This document shows positions 1-7,857 of a stretch of 21,340 nt of DNA, piece by piece. A model generated the notes under the pieces. It was given only the letters and a program-made list of their open reading frames with translations, did not search any database and was not told where the DNA came from. The translations under genes and the position numbers were made by a program. Source of the DNA: JBGCDD01 sp045105075 (lineage in GTDB: Bacteria; Pseudomonadota; Alphaproteobacteria; Rhodobacterales; Rhodobacteraceae); NCBI GenBank assembly GCA_045105075.1, contig JBGCDD010000085.1, positions 1 through 21,340 of the forward strand, in the 5' to 3' direction. Position 1 is the first letter of the stretch. The number at the start of each line of letters is the position of its first letter.

Positions 1-375
1 GTACAACCATGACAGCTGCTGGTATGGTGTGGCATAGCCGCCCATGATGTCACCAACGAACTGGAACGCAGGGTTCTTGCCCGTCTGGTAACCACCGCCT
101 GTAAAGTCGCAGTCCAGAATGCCGGATGCAGCGGCGTCAAAAGTCTCAACCGATTTGACAACCGACGAGCTCCAGAACATTTCAACTTGGATTTCGCCGT
201 TGGACATATCTTGGATGTCGTTGATATACCCTTGCGCCAGCTTGCCCGAAACGGTTTCAGGTGCGTAGTGCGTTTGAATGCGAAGTTTGGTTGAAGAATG
301 GCCGTCAGCAAACGCGCCTCCTGCCACAAATGCAGCCGCCGCTGCAACAGAAACCGCTGTTTTTACTAGTCCCAT
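1..375 (-). CDS. TRAP transporter solute-binding protein (DctP family), 5' part only
   Basis: The gene begins at 375 and runs off the left edge, giving the first 125 residues of a protein that is usually about 330-370 residues. The start is well placed: GGGAGGA lies just upstream of the ATG. Residues 1-23 form a Sec signal peptide (basic start, alanine-rich core, AFA before DGH). The mature part opens with KLRIQTHY, followed by SGKLAQGYINDIQDMSNGEI, VEMFWSSS and VKSVETFDAAASGILD, the usual opening of periplasmic DctP-type receptors of TRAP transporters. Such proteins capture organic acids, sugar acids or amino-acid-like solutes in the periplasm and hand them to the DctQ/DctM membrane subunits. 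The ligand cannot be told from this fragment, and the membrane subunits would lie outside the window. I am confident of the family and not of the substrate. Confidence 0.88.
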   Translation of the reverse strand, partial: MGLVKTAVSVAAAAAFVAGGAFADGHSSTKLRIQTHYAPETVSGKLAQGYINDIQDMSNGEIQVEMFWSSSVVKSVETFDAAASGILDCDFTGGGYQTGKNPAFQFVGDIMGGYATPYQQLSWLY

Positions 376-718
376 AGTGTCCTCCCAGACGATAAGCGTG
401 TGTCTAAAGGCAGGTGGTCTGCCTCGCTTTATTAACGCTGCGTGGAACGGTAATCTGAGGGACCGTGTACAACAAGAAGAAAATGAAATTCTGTGAAATT
501 TTGACGATTTGAGATTTTTGCACGCAAACCCTCGGTCTTGGATCCGACGATCGCTGAGCTGATCCTCAGGTGTTTGAGAGGATTTGGCGTGGAAGAGGCT
601 GCTCTTTGCGATGGACCAAATCGTTTGGCACCTGCTTGCGAAAGGCTGGGTGATTTGAATTACAAAAGACCGAAGTGGGGCGGTTTTTCGGCTTGGCTAT
701 GATGTAATCTGTTTGGCG
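376..718. other. Intergenic stretch upstream of the TRAP gene, no gene seen
   Basis: I find no convincing coding sequence here in either direction. The first 130 bases must hold the promoter and leader of the minus-strand TRAP gene. A weak candidate on the minus strand is TTGTTG, 17 bases, then TACCGT, read from the TTCTTGTTGTACACGG region near 460-480. A short inverted repeat (GGCAG...CTGCC, about 411-425) sits in the presumed leader. The rest, from about 500 to 718, looks like the outer flank of the insertion-sequence debris to its right. Confidence 0.4.
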
Positions 719-835
719 TCATGCCGCCTGGTGAGTTCGCTTGGCGTTGAAGAATGCGTTGTCTGGGGATCGTTTGTGCCGCGCCGTGTGAGGTCGTTCG
801 GTGTTGCAGCAGCTGCGCCAGTCTTCGATTAAAGC
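719..835 (-). pseudogene. C-terminal remnant of an IS3-like transposase (rve/DDE core tail)
   Basis: One minus-strand frame reads IEDWRSCCNTERPHTARH followed by KRSPDNAFFNAK and ends QAA-stop. This resembles the end of IS3-family OrfB proteins, where the pattern is roughly I..W...YN..RPH.AL..RTP..A(Y/F)F shortly before the stop. The tyrosine usually found before the N of YN is a cysteine here. The same frame upstream gives nothing transposase-like, so the core with the catalytic DDE residues is missing. It may be the tail of the same element whose core survives at 2085-2273. The match is short, so the exact IS family is uncertain. Confidence 0.5.
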
Positions 836-1082
836 GGTCGGCTTGCAAGCCAATTTGCTGTGCGTACTATTATATCGCTTTTTGCTCGCAGGAGCGCTCT
901 CACCGTCGGAACCAGCGCGGCAAGCATCGCTGAGAAGGGAAGATGCTGTCCAGATATCGACCCTGCCCATCTTTTTTTGGCAGGTGTTTTTTTAAGGTGA
1001 CATAGGAGAAAGGACACCTTGATCTTGGCGTCGATCAAGTTGGTGACCCGGGCGGCACCCGTGAACGCCCTTGTAAGCGGCA

Positions 1083-1822
1083 AGCCGCGATTTGAGCTTG
1101 GTTGATCTGTTTGGGTCGTCGCGCAACCATGTTAGAGACGTCGAGGGTTATGTATCGTTTCAAGCAGCGGTGTGCTTCGAGCTTGGAATGGCCTTGAGCT
1201 GTACGCCGGGTGACTATTTTGTCTTCGGAGCCCGCGGTAAAGGCCCGATAGCGATGATACGAAGCACGCTCGCTGCCACGGTTCAATCGGCGACGTGCCA
1301 GCGATTTGAGGGCGATGCGAATTGCTTGTTCTCCATCTCGATATCCGGTCCAATCGGGTCGCCAAGCCGCCAACGTCCGGATCAATTACACGCGAGTCAT
1401 TTTGTGCAAATGGCCACGCAACCGGTCAGCGGCATAAACAATTGTCGTCTGGATGATTTGCTATGCGATCCGCCAGGCTTGAACCGCAATCGTCGGGAAA
1501 ACGGTTCTCTGGAACATTTTTATCTGCCTCACGCCCGCGCCGTCTTCGATCCAGTTCACCTGGTGTCGTCCGCTCCAGCACATCAACCGGCAACCTGCAT
1601 AAATGGTTAGAGACCAGAACCGTGGCGGTCTGTGCATTCTACGCCGTTGCGGCGCAAGTCTTGGAATGCGCGCATCCCTGCCACCATCAATTTGGAGCCT
1701 TCCTTCCCGCGTTGTGGCAATGCTCTGAGCGCCAAGCGAAAGTTTGTTGCGATCGACGACGGGGCATCATGAAGGTCTTTGTGCGTCTCAACCTCACCAA
1801 CAACTGGCGGGATTGCATAGGT
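1083..1822 (-). pseudogene. Degenerate IS110-family transposase
   Basis: Three minus-strand pieces in different frames line up, in order, with an IS110-type (DEDD) transposase. The first (1610-1822) reads AIPPVVGEVETHKDLHDA, like the usual N-terminal V.GVDTHKD.H.A motif but with the motif's aspartate replaced by glutamate; it continues to MRAFQDLRRNGVECT and ends in a stop. The second (about 1429-1608) reads VDVLERTTPGELDRRRRG, like the VEVLEVTAPD..DRRRRGK region. The third reads RLRGHLHKMTRV, a TAA stop at 1386-1388, then LIRTLAAWRPDWTGYRDGEQ and IALKSLARR, and finally RRTAQGHSKLEAHRCLKRYI, the typical C-terminus. A block between LARR and the C-terminal motif appears deleted. With frameshifts, a nonsense codon and a deletion, it cannot make an active transposase. 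Family call from recognition, no search run. Confidence 0.78.
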
Positions 1823-2084
1823 TTGATCATGGGATCATCCTTTCCGGCAGTGTCAAAATGCGGCGCCGACCAGACCGCACTGACAGGGATTGATCGTTCG
1901 CCTGTTCTCTCGTTCACAGGCTTTTTCTTTGGGATCACGCGCGATCTTGGAGACAAAGCCGCACCGCGAGGCGTTCCCGCCCCCTTTTGATTTAAATGCA
2001 AGCAATTGTCCGATGAGAGATGACCGATGTGTCCAGCGACAGACATATAGCAAGTCGATCACAGTGACGCTCAGAGCACGTCAA

Positions 2085-2273
2085 GATGCCAAGCCGCGCC
2101 AACCTAACGAACGGTCGATCAGTGTTTGAGCCAACCATCCGTGAGCGCGGTGTCATTCTTTGACTGTTGGAGTTGAAGAGTCCTGGCTTGCCGTGCTTGG
2201 CCAACGCTTCCTTCAAGGCTTCAACATAACAATCCGGGTCCGTGCTGTTGGGCGGCCGTCCTGCCAGAACGAC
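2085..2273 (-). pseudogene. IS3-family OrfB core fragment
   Basis: The minus-strand frame reads VVLAGRPPNSTDPDCYVEAL, then KEALAKHGKPGLFNSN, then a decayed NTDRPFVRLARLG. IS3-family OrfB proteins carry the pattern SWR.SNT....FC.EAL.EAL...GKPEIFNTDQGSQFTS followed by ISMDG.GR..DNVFVERLWRSLKYE. The catalytic aspartate and QGSQFT part is lost here: N-S-N-S-Q stands where NTDQGSQ should be. The fragment starts about 36 bases from the 3' end of the tRNA-Arg gene. It is not functional. Confidence 0.62.
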
Positions 2274-2309
2274 GAAAATATCATGGAAATACAGATACGA
2301 AGAAGTTTT

Positions 2310-2386
2310 TGGCGATCCCGGGAGGACTCGAACCCCCAACATCCTGATTAGAAGTCAGGTGCTCTATCCAGTTGAGCTACGGGACC
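2310..2386 (-). tRNA. tRNA-Arg (anticodon TCT, reads AGA)
   Basis: Read on the minus strand, the 77 bases fold as a standard tRNA. The 7-bp acceptor stem is GGTCCCG with CGGGATC (one G-T pair), followed by discriminator G and an encoded CCA. The D arm contains AGCTCAACTGGATAGAGC. The anticodon stem CCTGA/TCAGG closes the loop CTTCTAA, which places TCT at 2350-2352. The T arm has GGGGG/CCTCC around TTCGAGT. Its 3' end faces the insertion-sequence debris, and tRNA 3' ends are common landing sites for mobile DNA, though no attachment-site repeat was found here. Confidence 0.96.
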
Positions 2387-2437
2387 ACGGGTTCGTTCTA
2401 GCGCCTTGGCCCGGTTGGTGCAACGCTGTCTCGGGGG

Positions 2438-4108
2438 TCATAATGTATCGTGTGTGGGACGGCCTGCGCAAAGGGTCATTTTGGCTTTCACCTGGTCTAA
2501 CGTTTCGGGCGCGATCTTGGTGACGTCCTGGGACAGAATGGCGATATCGGCCATCATGCCGGGCGCCAAACACCCTTTGCGATATTCCGAAAATTCGGCC
2601 CAGGCGCCATCGGCGGTGTAGCTTTTCAAGGTGGCGATCAGATCCTGGGGGTGATCGACCCAGGGCGGATCGAGTTTGATCGGAGCGACGGCGGCACGCA
2701 CGCCGGCCATCACATCGACGGGAACCACCGGCCAATCGCTGGAAAAGATCAATCGCGGGGCGGCGGCGCGCAGCACATCCCATCGGAACATTTGCGGCTT
2801 TTGATCTTCGTGCAACAGCATGCCCTTGGGCGGCGGCGGAAACAGCCCGGCAGCGGGCGAATGGGGCGGCTGCATCGAGGCAATCACGCCAAGATGGCCA
2901 AAGCGCGCAACATCGTCCGGGTGCAGGATTTCCACATGTTCGATCCGGTGGCGGCTGTCGCGCGCGCCGTTGGCATCGCGCGCGGCTTCAAACGCATCAA
3001 GGGTCTCGCGGTTGGCGGCGTCTCCGATGGCATGCACGCTGATTTGCAGGCCCATCTTGTCGGCCCGCACGCAAATGTCGCGGAACTGGTCGGGGGCAAA
3101 AACCGGTGCGCCGTGGCTGTCGGGCCAATTGGGATAGGGTTGCAACATCGCCGCCGTGCCAGATTCGCAAACCCCATCGTGAAACAGCTTCAATCGCCCG
3201 GACCACAGCCAATCGGAGTTGTACCGCCGCCGCATGTCGTCGGCTTCGTCCAGCCGGTCAATCGAATCAAACGCCTTGAGGTGAAATGGAATCTGACCCC
3301 GACACAGCAAATCGCCTTCGGCCTGCAATTCGCTCAGAAGTTCAAGCTGATAGAAATTGCCGTCCATATTGTGAAAGGTGGTGATGCCGAAGCTGGCCAG
3401 ATGTTTAAGCCCGGCGCGCAAGGCGTTCTTGTCGGCAACGCGTTGCTGTGGCGAGGCCGGCGGAGAGGGATCGGCGCCGGTGGTCATGCCCAGCATATCG
3501 CGCCCACCCAGGCTGGTCTTGGCCAGGATGTATTCATAGGCGCCGGGTTCCAGCAATTCGCCAGTGGCCAGCCCATCGGCGCCCATGGTGATCTGACTGC
3601 CCGCCGAGACCTTTGCGCCGCTGGCAATGCCGGCCAAATGCAAGGCGGCTGTGTTGGCCCAGACCGTATGATGATCTGCCGCCAGCACGGCAAAGGGGCG
3701 GTTGGGCATCACCTGATCCAACCCGTGGCGGTCAATGCTCACGCCGTCGCCCAGCATGCCGTAGTTGCCACCAATGGCATAAAGCAGGTCCTGGTCCGGG
3801 TTTTGGGCGGCATAAGCCCGCACCATCTGGCTCACCTGATCCATCGAGGTGCAGCTGGCGAGGTTCAGCAACCCCAGCTCGAAACCGCCGGGGAACAGAT
3901 GGATATGGCTCTCGATGAAACCGGGCAAAACCGTATTGCCCGCCGCGTCGATGATGCGTGTGTCTGGCCCTTTCAGGTCGTACATTTGCGCACGGGTTCC
4001 CAAGGCCAGGATATGCTCGTCCTTTATCGCCAACGCGTTGCAGGGTTCTGGCGTGTCTGCAAAAGTCAAAAGAGCAGCGTTTTCGATGATCAGATCGGCA
4101 TAGGGCAT
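2438..4108 (-). CDS. Amidohydrolase family 3 protein (YtcJ-like metal-dependent hydrolase)
   Basis: A 556-residue protein, normal length for YtcJ-like (COG1574) amidohydrolases. It has the small N-terminal strand domain (LIIENAALLTF) leading into LPGFIESHIHLF, where His68 and His70 are the metal-binding HxH. Later landmarks are LKLFHDG (Lys307, the position of the metal-bridging lysine), SVHAIGD (His359), HRIEHVE (His391) and FSSDWPV (Asp458, catalytic). The C-terminus returns to the strand domain (LAPGMMADIAILSQD). No signal peptide, so probably cytoplasmic. The family hydrolyses amide or related bonds in varied small molecules, and the substrate cannot be deduced. It is divergent from the RNase D operon and stands alone, with a tRNA gene downstream. 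The start at 4108 is supported by the conserved PYADLIIENA opening. Confidence 0.9.
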   Translation of the reverse strand: MPYADLIIENAALLTFADTPEPCNALAIKDEHILALGTRAQMYDLKGPDTRIIDAAGNTVLPGFIESHIHLFPGGFELGLLNLASCTSMDQVSQMVRAYAAQNPDQDLLYAIGGNYGMLGDGVSIDRHGLDQVMPNRPFAVLAADHHTVWANTAALHLAGIASGAKVSAGSQITMGADGLATGELLEPGAYEYILAKTSLGGRDMLGMTTGADPSPPASPQQRVADKNALRAGLKHLASFGITTFHNMDGNFYQLELLSELQAEGDLLCRGQIPFHLKAFDSIDRLDEADDMRRRYNSDWLWSGRLKLFHDGVCESGTAAMLQPYPNWPDSHGAPVFAPDQFRDICVRADKMGLQISVHAIGDAANRETLDAFEAARDANGARDSRHRIEHVEILHPDDVARFGHLGVIASMQPPHSPAAGLFPPPPKGMLLHEDQKPQMFRWDVLRAAAPRLIFSSDWPVVPVDVMAGVRAAVAPIKLDPPWVDHPQDLIATLKSYTADGAWAEFSEYRKGCLAPGMMADIAILSQDVTKIAPETLDQVKAKMTLCAGRPTHDTL

Positions 4109-4199
4109 GGGGCCTCCGCAGGGTCGTTTCTGCCATCAGCCTGCGCTGAAACCGGGGGCGGCGGCAATATCCATTTGCGCCGCGCGCGCCGGGTCGCAG

Positions 4200-4228
4200 T
4201 TGAGTTCACGGTGGAAAGCGCCTATTTC
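4200..4228 (+). promoter_or_regulatory. Candidate sigma-70 promoter for the rnd–kdsD–lptCAB operon
   Basis: TTGAGT at 4200-4205 and TATTTC at 4223-4228 are separated by exactly 17 bases, within the 150-base gap between the divergent amidohydrolase and rnd genes. Transcription would begin near 4235, leaving a short leader before the GTG at 4259. Seen by eye only. Confidence 0.4.
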
Positions 4229-4258
4229 GGCGCCAACAGTCGGGCAAAGGACAATAAT

Positions 4259-4873
4259 GTGACGAACCATCTTTATCAAAACGATCTGCCCGATGGGCTG
4301 GTGCTGGGGCCTGTGGTGGCCATTGATTGCGAAACCATGGGGCTGAACCCGCATCGCGATCGGTTGTGCGTTATTCAAATGTCGGGGGGCGATGGCAATA
4401 CGCATATCGTTCAGGTGGCCAAAGGTCAGTCCGAGGCGCCCAACCTGTGTGCGATGCTGGAAGACCGAGATGTTCTCAAATTGTTTCATTTCGGTCGCTT
4501 TGACATTGCCGCGATGGACAACGCCTTTGGCGCGCTGACGCAGCCGGTCTATTGCACCAAGATCGCCAGCCGGTTGATCCGCACCTATACGGATCGCCAC
4601 GGATTGAAAAACCTGACGCAGGAATTGTTGGGCGTCGACATTTCCAAGCAACAGCAGATGAGCGATTGGGGCGCTGAAACCCTGACCGCCGCGCAGTTGG
4701 ATTACGCGGCGTCGGATGTGTTGTATCTGCATGCGCTGCGCGACGAATTGAACAAGCGTCTTGTGCGCGAGGGGCGCTCTGATCTGGCGCAGGCTTGCTT
4801 TGATTTTCTGCCCACGCGGGCGCGGCTTGATCTGGCAGGGTGGCCGGAAATTGACATTTTCGCGCATTCATGA
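4259..4873 (+). CDS. rnd: Ribonuclease D, short form (3'-5' exoribonuclease)
   Basis: A 204-residue protein made only of the DEDDy exonuclease domain. It shows AIDCETMGL (Asp23, Glu25), HFGRFDIAAM (Asp82) and LDYAASDVLYL (Tyr149, Asp153), the four acidic residues and tyrosine that bind two metal ions. RNase D trims the 3' ends of tRNA precursors and other small RNAs. The E. coli enzyme (about 375 residues) also has C-terminal HRDC domains, which are absent here; short forms like this one are common in alphaproteobacteria. I choose the GTG at 4259 because it gives the conserved VTNHLYQNDLPDG opening and has AAAGGA about seven bases upstream. The frame stays open far upstream, but only as the opposite strand of the amidohydrolase. 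It overlaps kdsD by ATGA, so the two are probably translationally coupled. Confidence 0.93.
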   Translation: MTNHLYQNDLPDGLVLGPVVAIDCETMGLNPHRDRLCVIQMSGGDGNTHIVQVAKGQSEAPNLCAMLEDRDVLKLFHFGRFDIAAMDNAFGALTQPVYCTKIASRLIRTYTDRHGLKNLTQELLGVDISKQQQMSDWGAETLTAAQLDYAASDVLYLHALRDELNKRLVREGRSDLAQACFDFLPTRARLDLAGWPEIDIFAHS

Positions 4874-5838
4874 CCGGTGAAACCCCCTTTCGCGACACCG
4901 CGCGGCGGGTGATCCGGGCCGAGGCTGATGCGTTGAGGACCCTGGCCGATCATCTGGACGAGCGGTTTTCCGAGGCGGTTCAGATCCTTGTGCGCTCAAA
5001 AGGGCGAGTGATTGTTACCGGCATCGGCAAATCCGGTCATATCGCGCGCAAAATCGCGGCCACGCTGGCCAGCACCGGAACACCGGCGCAATTTGTGCAT
5101 CCGGCCGAGGCCAGCCATGGTGATCTGGGGATGATCACGCCCACGGACGTTGTGCTGGCGATCTCGAACTCGGGCGAAGCGCCGGAGCTGGCCAACCTGG
5201 TCGCCTTTACCCGCCGTTTTGACATTCCGCTGATCGGGATCACCAGCCGCCCCAACAGCGGTTTGGGCGCGCAATCTGATGTCGTTTTGGAACTGCCGCG
5301 TTTGCCCGAGGCCTGTGGCACCGGTGTGGTGCCCACCACGTCAACCACGATGACATTGGCGATGGGCGACGCGCTGGCGGTGGCGTTGATGGAAAACCGA
5401 TCCTTCACCGCAGACCATTTCCGCGCCTTCCATCCCGGCGGCAAATTAGGTGCGCAACTGAGCCGCGTGGGCGAGTTGATGCATGCGGGTGATGCGGTGC
5501 CTTTGGTGCGCGAAGATGCCGATATGGCCGAAGCGCTGACCGAGATCGGCGCCAAGGGTTTTGGCGTCACCGGGGTCATCGACGCGCAGGGTGGTTTGTC
5601 AGGCATCATCACAACCGGCGACATTGGGCGCCACATGGACGGTCTTCTTGCCCTGCGCGCCGTCGACGTGATGACGCGTTCGCCGGTGACAATTGGACCA
5701 GATGAGCTGGCCGAAAAAGCGCTTGGAATCATGAACACCCGCAAGATCACCTGTCTCTTGGTGATTGCGCCGGATGCGCCGGATCGCACAGTGGGGTTGT
5801 TGCACATCCACGACTGCCTGCGCATCGGGCTGGGCTAG
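4870..5838 (+). CDS. kdsD: Arabinose-5-phosphate isomerase (KpsF/GutQ family)
   Basis: 322 residues, the usual length. The enzyme interconverts ribulose-5-phosphate and arabinose-5-phosphate, the first committed step toward Kdo for lipopolysaccharide or capsule. The N-terminal SIS sugar-isomerase domain shows TGIGKSGHIARK (50-61), HPAEASHGDLGM (77-88), ISNSGEAPE (98-106) and AFHPGGKLG (186-194), the last including the histidine position important in KdsD. Two CBS repeats follow (about 205-322), typical of KdsD/KpsF. The ATG overlaps the rnd stop codon. Its place directly before lptC is a conserved arrangement and argues for a role in LPS core Kdo, though the product could equally feed the capsule-type genes further along. 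Confidence 0.94.
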   Translation: MTGETPFRDTARRVIRAEADALRTLADHLDERFSEAVQILVRSKGRVIVTGIGKSGHIARKIAATLASTGTPAQFVHPAEASHGDLGMITPTDVVLAISNSGEAPELANLVAFTRRFDIPLIGITSRPNSGLGAQSDVVLELPRLPEACGTGVVPTTSTTMTLAMGDALAVALMENRSFTADHFRAFHPGGKLGAQLSRVGELMHAGDAVPLVREDADMAEALTEIGAKGFGVTGVIDAQGGLSGIITTGDIGRHMDGLLALRAVDVMTRSPVTIGPDELAEKALGIMNTRKITCLLVIAPDAPDRTVGLLHIHDCLRIGLG

Positions 5839-5850
5839 GGGCGGCGCGGG

Positions 5851-6450
5851 ATGGATCTTTATTCCCGCATGATTGCGTTTTTCAAAGTGCTGCTGCCGCT
5901 GGCTGCGCTGGCCATTTTGGCGACCCTGTTCCTGCTGTCCCGCAGCATTGACCCCACAGCGACAATTCCGTTTGCCCAGGCTGACATGGCCGACCGCATG
6001 CGCGACCAACAGGTCACCGCGCCGTTCTTTTCCGGCACCACCCCCAATGGCGACGAGATTATCTTCACCGCGACCCTTGCGCGTCCGGGTGGCCCAAACG
6101 TGCCCGCCGAAGCGCAGGACGTCAGTGCGCGAATTACAATGGCTGACGGTGCGCAGATCACGCTGGATTCCGACACCGGCAGTGTCAACATCGCCGATGA
6201 TATCGCCACATTTGCCGGCGATGTGCGGCTTGCGACCTCGGCTGGGTATGTTGTGCGCACCGAAATTCTGAACGCTGCGATCAGCGGAGTGCAGGGAAAT
6301 GCGCCTGAAACCATCTCGGGAACCGGTCCAATCGGCACATTTACCGCAGGTCAGATGGAAATGGAGGCAAAAAACGGGTCTGGATCGGTGCATCTTCTTT
6401 TCAAAGGGGGAGTCAAGCTGGTATACGATCCCAAACAGTCCGAAAGATAA
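5851..6450 (+). CDS. lptC: LPS export protein LptC
   Basis: A 199-residue bitopic inner-membrane protein. Residues 1-9 are cytoplasmic, about 10-30 form one transmembrane helix (FKVLLPLAALAILATLFLL), and the rest is a periplasmic beta-jellyroll with repeats such as ITMADGAQITLDSDTGSVN. LptC receives LPS from the LptB2FG transporter and passes it to LptA. Sequence conservation in this family is low, so identification leans on the helix-plus-jellyroll shape and on the neighbours: kdsD 12 bases before, lptA three bases after. A G-rich GGCGCGGG stretch precedes the ATG. Likely co-transcribed with the flanking genes. Confidence 0.86.
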   Translation: MDLYSRMIAFFKVLLPLAALAILATLFLLSRSIDPTATIPFAQADMADRMRDQQVTAPFFSGTTPNGDEIIFTATLARPGGPNVPAEAQDVSARITMADGAQITLDSDTGSVNIADDIATFAGDVRLATSAGYVVRTEILNAAISGVQGNAPETISGTGPIGTFTAGQMEMEAKNGSGSVHLLFKGGVKLVYDPKQSER

Positions 6451-6453
6451 CCA

Positions 6454-6945
6454 TTGTCACGCTTTTTTGCCTTGATGTTCGGCACTTTGGTCCTGATCGC
6501 GCCGTCTTTGGCGGTCTCTCAGGGCACGAACGTGGCATTTGGCGCGGTCAAAGCGGATCCGACACTGCCGGTTGAGGTGTCTGCGGACAGTCTTGATGTG
6601 AACCAAGCCGATGGATCGGCTGAATTCGTCGGCAACGTGGTGGTCGGGCAGGGCGAAATGCGCCTGTCAGCACAGCGGGTCCTGGTGATCTATTCCGAAA
6701 GCTCCAGTCAGATTGAGCGGATGGAAGCCACGGGTGACGTAATCCTGGTCAGTGGACCGGATGCCGCAGAAGCCCAACGGGCGGATTATTCCATCACAAC
6801 GGGCGTGATCGTAATGACCGGCAACGTGCTGCTCAGCCAGGGAAACAATGCGCTGACCTCTGACAAGATGACTGTGAACTTGACATCCGGCAGCGCACAA
6901 ATGGTGGGACGGGTCAAAACCATTCTGATGCCGGACAATCAATAA
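6454..6945 (+). CDS. lptA: LPS transport periplasmic protein LptA
   Basis: 163 residues with a Sec signal peptide (about 1-23, ending near SLAVSQG), then an OstA-like beta-jellyroll with the typical phrases VEVSADSLDVNQADGSAEFV, GNVVVGQGEMRL, YSITTGVIVMTGNVLL and ALTSDKMTVNLTSG. LptA oligomers bridge the periplasm and carry LPS to LptDE in the outer membrane. The reading starts with TTG at 6454, three bases after the lptC stop and behind GAAAGA. A later in-frame ATG at 6475 would shorten the signal peptide too much for comfort, so I keep TTG. The stop overlaps the ATG of lptB (TAATG). Confidence 0.87.
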   Translation: MSRFFALMFGTLVLIAPSLAVSQGTNVAFGAVKADPTLPVEVSADSLDVNQADGSAEFVGNVVVGQGEMRLSAQRVLVIYSESSSQIERMEATGDVILVSGPDAAEAQRADYSITTGVIVMTGNVLLSQGNNALTSDKMTVNLTSGSAQMVGRVKTILMPDNQ

Positions 6946-7703
6946 TGGCCCGCCCCAAGCTGACCGTGACCAGCGGCAATTCGGGGCTTCGCATCGAACA
7001 TTTGCGCAAGTCTTTTCGCAAAAAGGTTGTGATCCGTGATGTCACGATGTCGCTGGAACGCGGCGAGGTTGTTGCATTGCTGGGGCCAAACGGGTCGGGC
7101 AAAACCACCACGTTTTACACCATCGCCGGGCTGGTTTTTCCCGAAGCGGGCAAGGTCAGTATCGATGGCCAAACGGTGACCACCTTGCCGATGTATCGCC
7201 GCGCGCGGCTGGGAATCGGTTATTTACCGCAAGAAATGTCGATTTTTCGTGGTCTCAGCGTGGAAGACAACATTTCCGCTGTGCTGGATGTGACCCATCG
7301 GCGCAAACACAAGCGTCGGGAGCGGCTGGAAGAGCTGCTGTCTGACTTTTCGATTGAACATCTGCGCCGCGCTCCGGCTCTTGCTTTGTCCGGTGGCGAG
7401 CGGCGGCGTGTGGAAATTGCCCGTTGTCTGGCCGCTGATCCCAAATACCTGCTGCTTGACGAGCCTTTTGCCGGAGTTGATCCGATCTCGGTTGGCGACA
7501 TTCGCCACCTTGTCGCAGATCTCAAAAAACGCGGCATCGGGGTTCTGATCACTGATCACAACGTGCGCGAAACGCTCGAGATCGTGGACCGGGCCTATAT
7601 TTTGCACGATGGACAGGTGCTGATGTCGGGCACCCCGGAAGAAGTCGTAGAAAACGAAAACGTGCGTCGTGTCTATTTGGGCGACAATTTCCGAATTTCT
7701 TAA
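6945..7703 (+). CDS. lptB: LPS export ABC transporter ATPase LptB
   Basis: 252 residues. It is the ATPase that powers LPS extraction from the inner membrane together with LptF/LptG, which are not in this window. Visible motifs are Walker A LLGPNGSGKTTTFY (47-55 core), Q-loop GYLPQEMSIFRGLSVEDN, signature LSGGERRRVEIAR (148-160), Walker B YLLLDEPFAGVDP and the switch histidine in ITDHNVRETL (His205). The QEMSIFR and DEPFAGVDPI phrases are typical of LptB rather than other ABC ATPases. The first ~14 residues form a short extension before RIEHLRKSF. It is the last gene of the tightly packed run; a 250-base gap follows, where many proteobacteria carry rpoN. Confidence 0.95.
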   Translation: MARPKLTVTSGNSGLRIEHLRKSFRKKVVIRDVTMSLERGEVVALLGPNGSGKTTTFYTIAGLVFPEAGKVSIDGQTVTTLPMYRRARLGIGYLPQEMSIFRGLSVEDNISAVLDVTHRRKHKRRERLEELLSDFSIEHLRRAPALALSGGERRRVEIARCLAADPKYLLLDEPFAGVDPISVGDIRHLVADLKKRGIGVLITDHNVRETLEIVDRAYILHDGQVLMSGTPEEVVENENVRRVYLGDNFRIS

Positions 7704-7765
7704 CGATTTGATCGATTTTCGAACAGGTCGGGCGGATTCTGCGCCGATTTGTCCGCCGCTTTGTG

Positions 7766-7795
7766 TTGACAGCCCCCCACCGCGTCGCCTCAAAT
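7766..7795 (+). promoter_or_regulatory. Candidate sigma-70 promoter for hpf–ptsN
   Basis: TTGACA at 7766-7771 is a perfect -35 box and TCAAAT at 7790-7795 a passable -10 box, 18 bases apart. They lie in the 250-base gap between lptB and hpf. A start near 7802 would give a leader of about 150 bases before hpf. Confidence 0.42.
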
Positions 7796-7837
7796 GGGCT
7801 ATGAGATGTGTTTCGCTAGATGCAACTTTCAACCCAA

Positions 7838-7857
7838 GCCCGAAACGGGCGGTTTTG
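7838..7857 (+). terminator. Weak hairpin followed by a short T run
   Basis: GCCCG-AAA-CGGGC is a perfect 5-bp stem with a 3-base loop, followed by GGTTTT. It could end transcription from lptB or act as an attenuator in the hpf leader if the promoter at 7766 is real. The stem is short and the T run only four bases, so this is tentative. Confidence 0.28.

Larger units (their letters stand above)
719..2273 (-). mobile_element. Insertion-sequence graveyard: decayed IS110-type element between two IS3-like fragments
   Basis: About 1.5 kb of non-functional mobile DNA lies between the TRAP gene and a tRNA-Arg gene. Three recognisable transposase pieces are all on the minus strand: an IS3-like OrfB core fragment (2085-2273), an almost full-span but broken IS110-type transposase (1083-1822), and an IS3-like OrfB tail (719-835). 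The order fits an IS110-type element that landed inside an IS3-type element, after which both decayed. The connecting stretches (836-1082 and 1823-2084) would be the non-coding ends of the IS110-type element plus eroded IS3 sequence, and they show no intact gene. I did not identify terminal inverted repeats or target duplications, so the outer limits given are only those of recognisable coding remnants. Confidence 0.6.

Noticed and set aside
1092..1990. Plus-strand frames of 172 and 175 codons in the region after the TRAP gene
   Set aside because: They are Cys/Arg/Ser-rich, match no family I know, and lie opposite the IS110-type remnant, which explains the sequence better.
2651..4258. A 536-codon upstream extension of the RNase D reading frame
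   Set aside because: It lies exactly opposite the amidohydrolase gene, whose motifs are clear, and its translation has no known domain. RNase D begins at the GTG at 4259 with a ribosome site.
5037..5825. A 262-codon minus-strand frame opposite kdsD
   Set aside because: It mirrors kdsD codons and shows no domain, while the SIS and CBS motifs on the plus strand are diagnostic.
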